From Fen-178 sp049516835 (GTDB lineage: Bacteria; Acidobacteriota; Terriglobia; Bryobacterales; Bryobacteraceae), in assembly GCA_049516835.1 (NCBI GenBank), contig JBEKSR010000084.1, positions 1-22,904 on the forward strand: a DNA stretch of 22,904 nt, given 5' to 3'. The notes beneath the pieces were generated by a model. It ran no database searches and was not told where the DNA came from. It saw only the letters and a program-made list of their open reading frames with translations. Below, piece after piece: positions 21,109-22,904 of the stretch (positions within the stretch are counted from its first letter, which is position 1; each line of letters begins with the position of its first letter). The position numbers were made by a program, and so were the translations under genes.

Positions 21109-22236
21109 CTACTGGGATCCCTCACCGCCGCCACCACCCAGGTTCCAGCCACTCATGATGTCCCGAGTGGCGTTGGGAGAAGCCGTCAGAAGAGGTTCGA
21201 CTCCCGCCAGGAGCATCACGGCGGTGACGCGGCCAGGGTCGCTTCCCTGGGTGGCCGACACCATGATGGCATCGCCGCGTTTCAGTTCCGAGAGCGGCAT
21301 CGCCGGCAAGCGATCGAGCATCTGCCCAATGTCGCCGCCGGGCCCAGAGGGCACCCCCCCGCGCGGACCGCCCGGGCGGGCCTGGGCCTCGGCTTGCCGG
21401 CCACCGGGGCCGTACCGCCTCGCCAGCATTCCGGCAGTCGTCTCCGGGAGCTTTTTCATGGTGGTATCGGGATTCACGCGGACGGTCAGGGATTTCTTGG
21501 AGGCCAGGTCCTTAATCACGATTTCACCCGCTGCGGCATTGATGGAGCTGATGGTTGCCGCAAACTGCCGCCAAGTGCCCGAGAGCACCTTCTCGGCCTT
21601 GATGGTAGCGCCGTCCCCGGTCTTGCCGCCCAGCACACGGACCTGGTCTCCGACTTTGACTTCGGCGAAGGAACCAGGCTTGGCGTCGCTGAACTTTATT
21701 GAATCCGGAGCATAGCGGAGAAACTCGGCCTTGTCCGAGGGCTCGACCACGATGGACTTCTGTCCAGCCTTGATCGTGAGAGTTCTGGCGGTGGTGTCAA
21801 CCGCGGTCACCGTTCCGCTGGTACCGCGCTTCTGCCAGTCCTCTTGCTCCTTCTCCGCAATCGAGGCGAGATCCGCTTTGGTGCGGACCACCAGAGAGGT
21901 GGCTTGGATGGCCTTCTGATCGGCGGGTCCACGGTAGAATGCCACCACGCGGTCACCGGCGCCGAGACTGGAAAGGGCCATCTTGGTTCCCTTGGTCACC
22001 TCGTTTTCGCCGGGCGGCAGGTGCAGGATGAGGGTCTTCTCGGTGGCGGTTACAGCGATCGCGTCGCCCTTGTCGCTCTTCAAAGAAACTTGATTGGCCT
22101 GAGCGTCAACGGCGGTAACCATGCCGGCCACCTGGCTGTGCGGGGCGGCTGAGCTCCGATCGGGTTGCGTTTGAGCCAAAACACCACCGGACAGGGCGGT
22201 CAGAAGAGCCAGTACAACGCCCCCAAAAATCTTCAT
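21109..22236 (-). CDS. Secreted DUF5666-type repeat protein, partner of the receptor
   Basis: A 375-residue protein from ATG 22236 with GGGGGAG upstream. It has a signal peptide (about 1-21, FGGVVLALLTALSGGVLAQ). Three repeats of a small beta fold follow: GMVTAVDAQANQVSLKS (about 38), GTVTAVDTTARTLTIKA (about 140) and ATISSINAAAGEIVIKD (about 228). Each is followed by a GDRV/GDQV/GDAI segment, as in DUF5666 domains. Function is unknown; a periplasmic or surface binding role is plausible. The C-terminal part has a Gly/Pro-rich linker encoded by a family 1 repeat and ends NLGGGGGEGSQ. It stops 7 bp before the receptor start, so the two form an operon. Confidence 0.75.
   Translation of the reverse strand: MKIFGGVVLALLTALSGGVLAQTQPDRSSAAPHSQVAGMVTAVDAQANQVSLKSDKGDAIAVTATEKTLILHLPPGENEVTKGTKMALSSLGAGDRVVAFYRGPADQKAIQATSLVVRTKADLASIAEKEQEDWQKRGTSGTVTAVDTTARTLTIKAGQKSIVVEPSDKAEFLRYAPDSIKFSDAKPGSFAEVKVGDQVRVLGGKTGDGATIKAEKVLSGTWRQFAATISSINAAAGEIVIKDLASKKSLTVRVNPDTTMKKLPETTAGMLARRYGPGGRQAEAQARPGGPRGGVPSGPGGDIGQMLDRLPAMPLSELKRGDAIMVSATQGSDPGRVTAVMLLAGVEPLLTASPNATRDIMSGWNLGGGGGEGSQ
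21337..21357 (-). repeat. GC-rich dispersed repeat, family 1, inside the DUF5666-type gene
   Basis: The - strand core GGGTGCCCTCTGGGCCCGG matches the intergenic copy at 4291-4311 with one difference. It is read in frame as GGVPSGPGG within a Gly/Pro-rich linker between the third repeat's two halves. Confidence 0.8.
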
Positions 22237-22523
22237 ACGTCTCCCCCAAAAGCACGTCTACAGTGAACACAGCTAGGGGCGCTAGGCCATTCTGGAAGGT
22301 TACACGCCTAAGCGAACCCGGGGGTCAAAACAGAAGGGAACGGTCCGAAACGCCGCCATTGCAGCTTCGCAGGCAAGTATCCCTATTCGATCGGGCCGCG
22401 GGTGGGGCTGGCCTGCCGGTTGACGCCAACGACGGTCTTACGCGCCGGCTGCGACTTTCGCGCAGGGCCTGCCCTGCACGCAGGCGCTGCGCCCGTTCCC
22501 GCAGTTCTCCAATGTTTCCGCCC

Positions 22524-22550
22524 TGGGGGTTGCGTAGCCTGCCACCGAAA
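22524..22550 (+). repeat. Dispersed repeat, family 2 (single arm)
   Basis: This 27-bp stretch, with the core GGGGTTGCGTAGCCTG, differs by one base (C for T) from 4189-4215, the right arm of the inverted repeat. The complementary left arm is missing here. As at 4143-4314, a family 1 copy follows a short way downstream in the same orientation. Confidence 0.85.
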
Positions 22551-22574
22551 TGGCGAAACCCACCGGCGGCGAAG

Positions 22575-22595
22575 GGGGCGCCCCCTGGGCCCGGC
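22575..22595 (+). repeat. GC-rich dispersed repeat, family 1, just past the epimerase stop
   Basis: This 21-bp copy differs from the intergenic copy at 4291-4311 by one base (C for T). It ends 6 bp before the complement of the epimerase stop codon. Confidence 0.8.
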
Positions 22596-22601
22596 GCTAC
22601 C

Positions 22602-22904
22602 CTACTTCTGGCCGTAGTACGCCTTCGGGCCGTGCTTGCGGAAGTAGTGCTTGTCGCGCAGCGCCTCGGGGATGGGCGCCGCGGCGGGGTTGATGGTCAG
22701 CGTCTGCCAGGCCAGGGCCGCAAGTTCTTCCACGATCACCGCCATGTGCGCGGCGGCGGCCGCCGATGGGCCCCAGCAAAATGGGCCGTGTCCGGCCACC
22801 AGCGCGGCGGGGCAGCCGAGCGGGTCGCGGCCTTCCATCAAACGGACGATCGCCACGCCCGTGTTGGCTTCGTATTCGGATTCGATTTCCGCGGGCGTGA
22901 GCGG
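22602..22904 (-). CDS. araD: L-ribulose-5-phosphate 4-epimerase-like protein (5' end outside window)
   Basis: The C-terminal 100 residues of a class II aldolase-family epimerase. EIESEYEANTGVAIV, then PAALVAGHGPFCWGPSAAAAAHMAVIVEELA, then DKHYFRKHGPKAYYGQK match the C-terminus of AraD and its relatives UlaF and SgbE. The His of GHGPF is at a zinc-ligand position and the YYGQ end is characteristic. The enzyme interconverts L-ribulose-5-phosphate and D-xylulose-5-phosphate. The start lies beyond base 22904, so AraD cannot be separated from UlaF/SgbE here. The stop is TAG 22604-22602. Confidence 0.92.
   Translation of the reverse strand, partial: PLTPAEIESEYEANTGVAIVRLMEGRDPLGCPAALVAGHGPFCWGPSAAAAAHMAVIVEELAALAWQTLTINPAAAPIPEALRDKHYFRKHGPKAYYGQK

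Larger units (their letters stand above)
22237..22601. other. Non-coding gap between the DUF5666-type gene and the epimerase
   Basis: No convincing gene. The left part is the upstream region of the DUF5666-type gene, with TGTAAC (22304-22299, - strand) and a poor CCCCTA 19 bp on that might be an ECF-like promoter. The rest holds GCAGGG/CCCTGC hairpins (about 22466-22481), a family 2 repeat (22524-22550) and a family 1 repeat (22575-22595). An open frame on the + strand from 22402 has no recognisable protein features. Confidence 0.6.

Noticed and set aside
22402..22617. A 71-codon + strand open frame between the DUF5666-type gene and the epimerase
   Set aside because: It runs through two dispersed repeats and the end of the epimerase, without any recognisable protein features.

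Overview
The window is GC-rich bacterial chromosome. It most resembles Acidobacteriota of the Solibacter/Bryobacter kind. That assignment is an inference from three things: an Oar-like TonB-dependent receptor with an N-terminal carboxypeptidase-regulatory-like domain and a Gly/Arg-rich insert, a DUF5666-type partner gene, and many short GC-rich palindromic repeats that also sit inside genes. Everything up to about 5.1 kb is read on the + strand; every gene after that is on the - strand.

Positions 1-4131 (+): a tightly packed, mostly overlapping run: the phoH 3' end, ybeY, a CorC/HlyC-type CBS-domain membrane protein, era, a secreted BON-domain protein and a secreted SMP-30/gluconolactonase-like protein. 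phoH-ybeY-corC-era is a classic RNA/ribosome maturation cluster. Positions 4132-4421 hold repeats and a perfect operator palindrome that runs into the start of a vapBC-type toxin-antitoxin pair (4422-5118).

Positions 5105-10627 (-), in transcription order: an M16 zinc protease with an extended -10 promoter, O-acetylhomoserine sulfhydrylase (metY) and an MFS sugar-porter-type transporter. Positions 10672-15080 (-): the conserved rpmH-rnpA-yidD-yidC-khpB-mnmE cluster (ribosomal protein L34, RNase P protein, membrane protein insertion, RNA-binding protein, tRNA U34 modification). rnpA and yidD are easily missed. rnpA has no ordinary start codon in its reading frame as the sequence stands. dnaA and a recognisable oriC are not here.

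Positions 15081-18005: a repeat-rich gap, a secreted Asp-box (BNR) protein, a candidate C-rich-loop small RNA on the + strand, then an Rrf2-type regulator with cysK, which looks like a cysteine-sensing operon. Positions 18039-22236 (-): a DUF5666-type secreted protein followed 7 bp later by a 1020-residue Oar-like outer-membrane receptor. Positions 22237-22601 hold a promoter region and repeats. The window ends inside an L-ribulose-5-phosphate 4-epimerase (araD-like).

The most unusual material is (i) three families of short palindromic or GC-rich repeats, several of them read in frame as peptide insertions in KhpB, YidC, MnmE, the Asp-box protein and the DUF5666 protein; (ii) the rnpA start/frame anomaly; (iii) a possible ECF-driven small RNA with a G-free, C-rich loop at 16451-16550; and (iv) an antitoxin operator that overlaps both the promoter and the start codon of an apparently leaderless operon.
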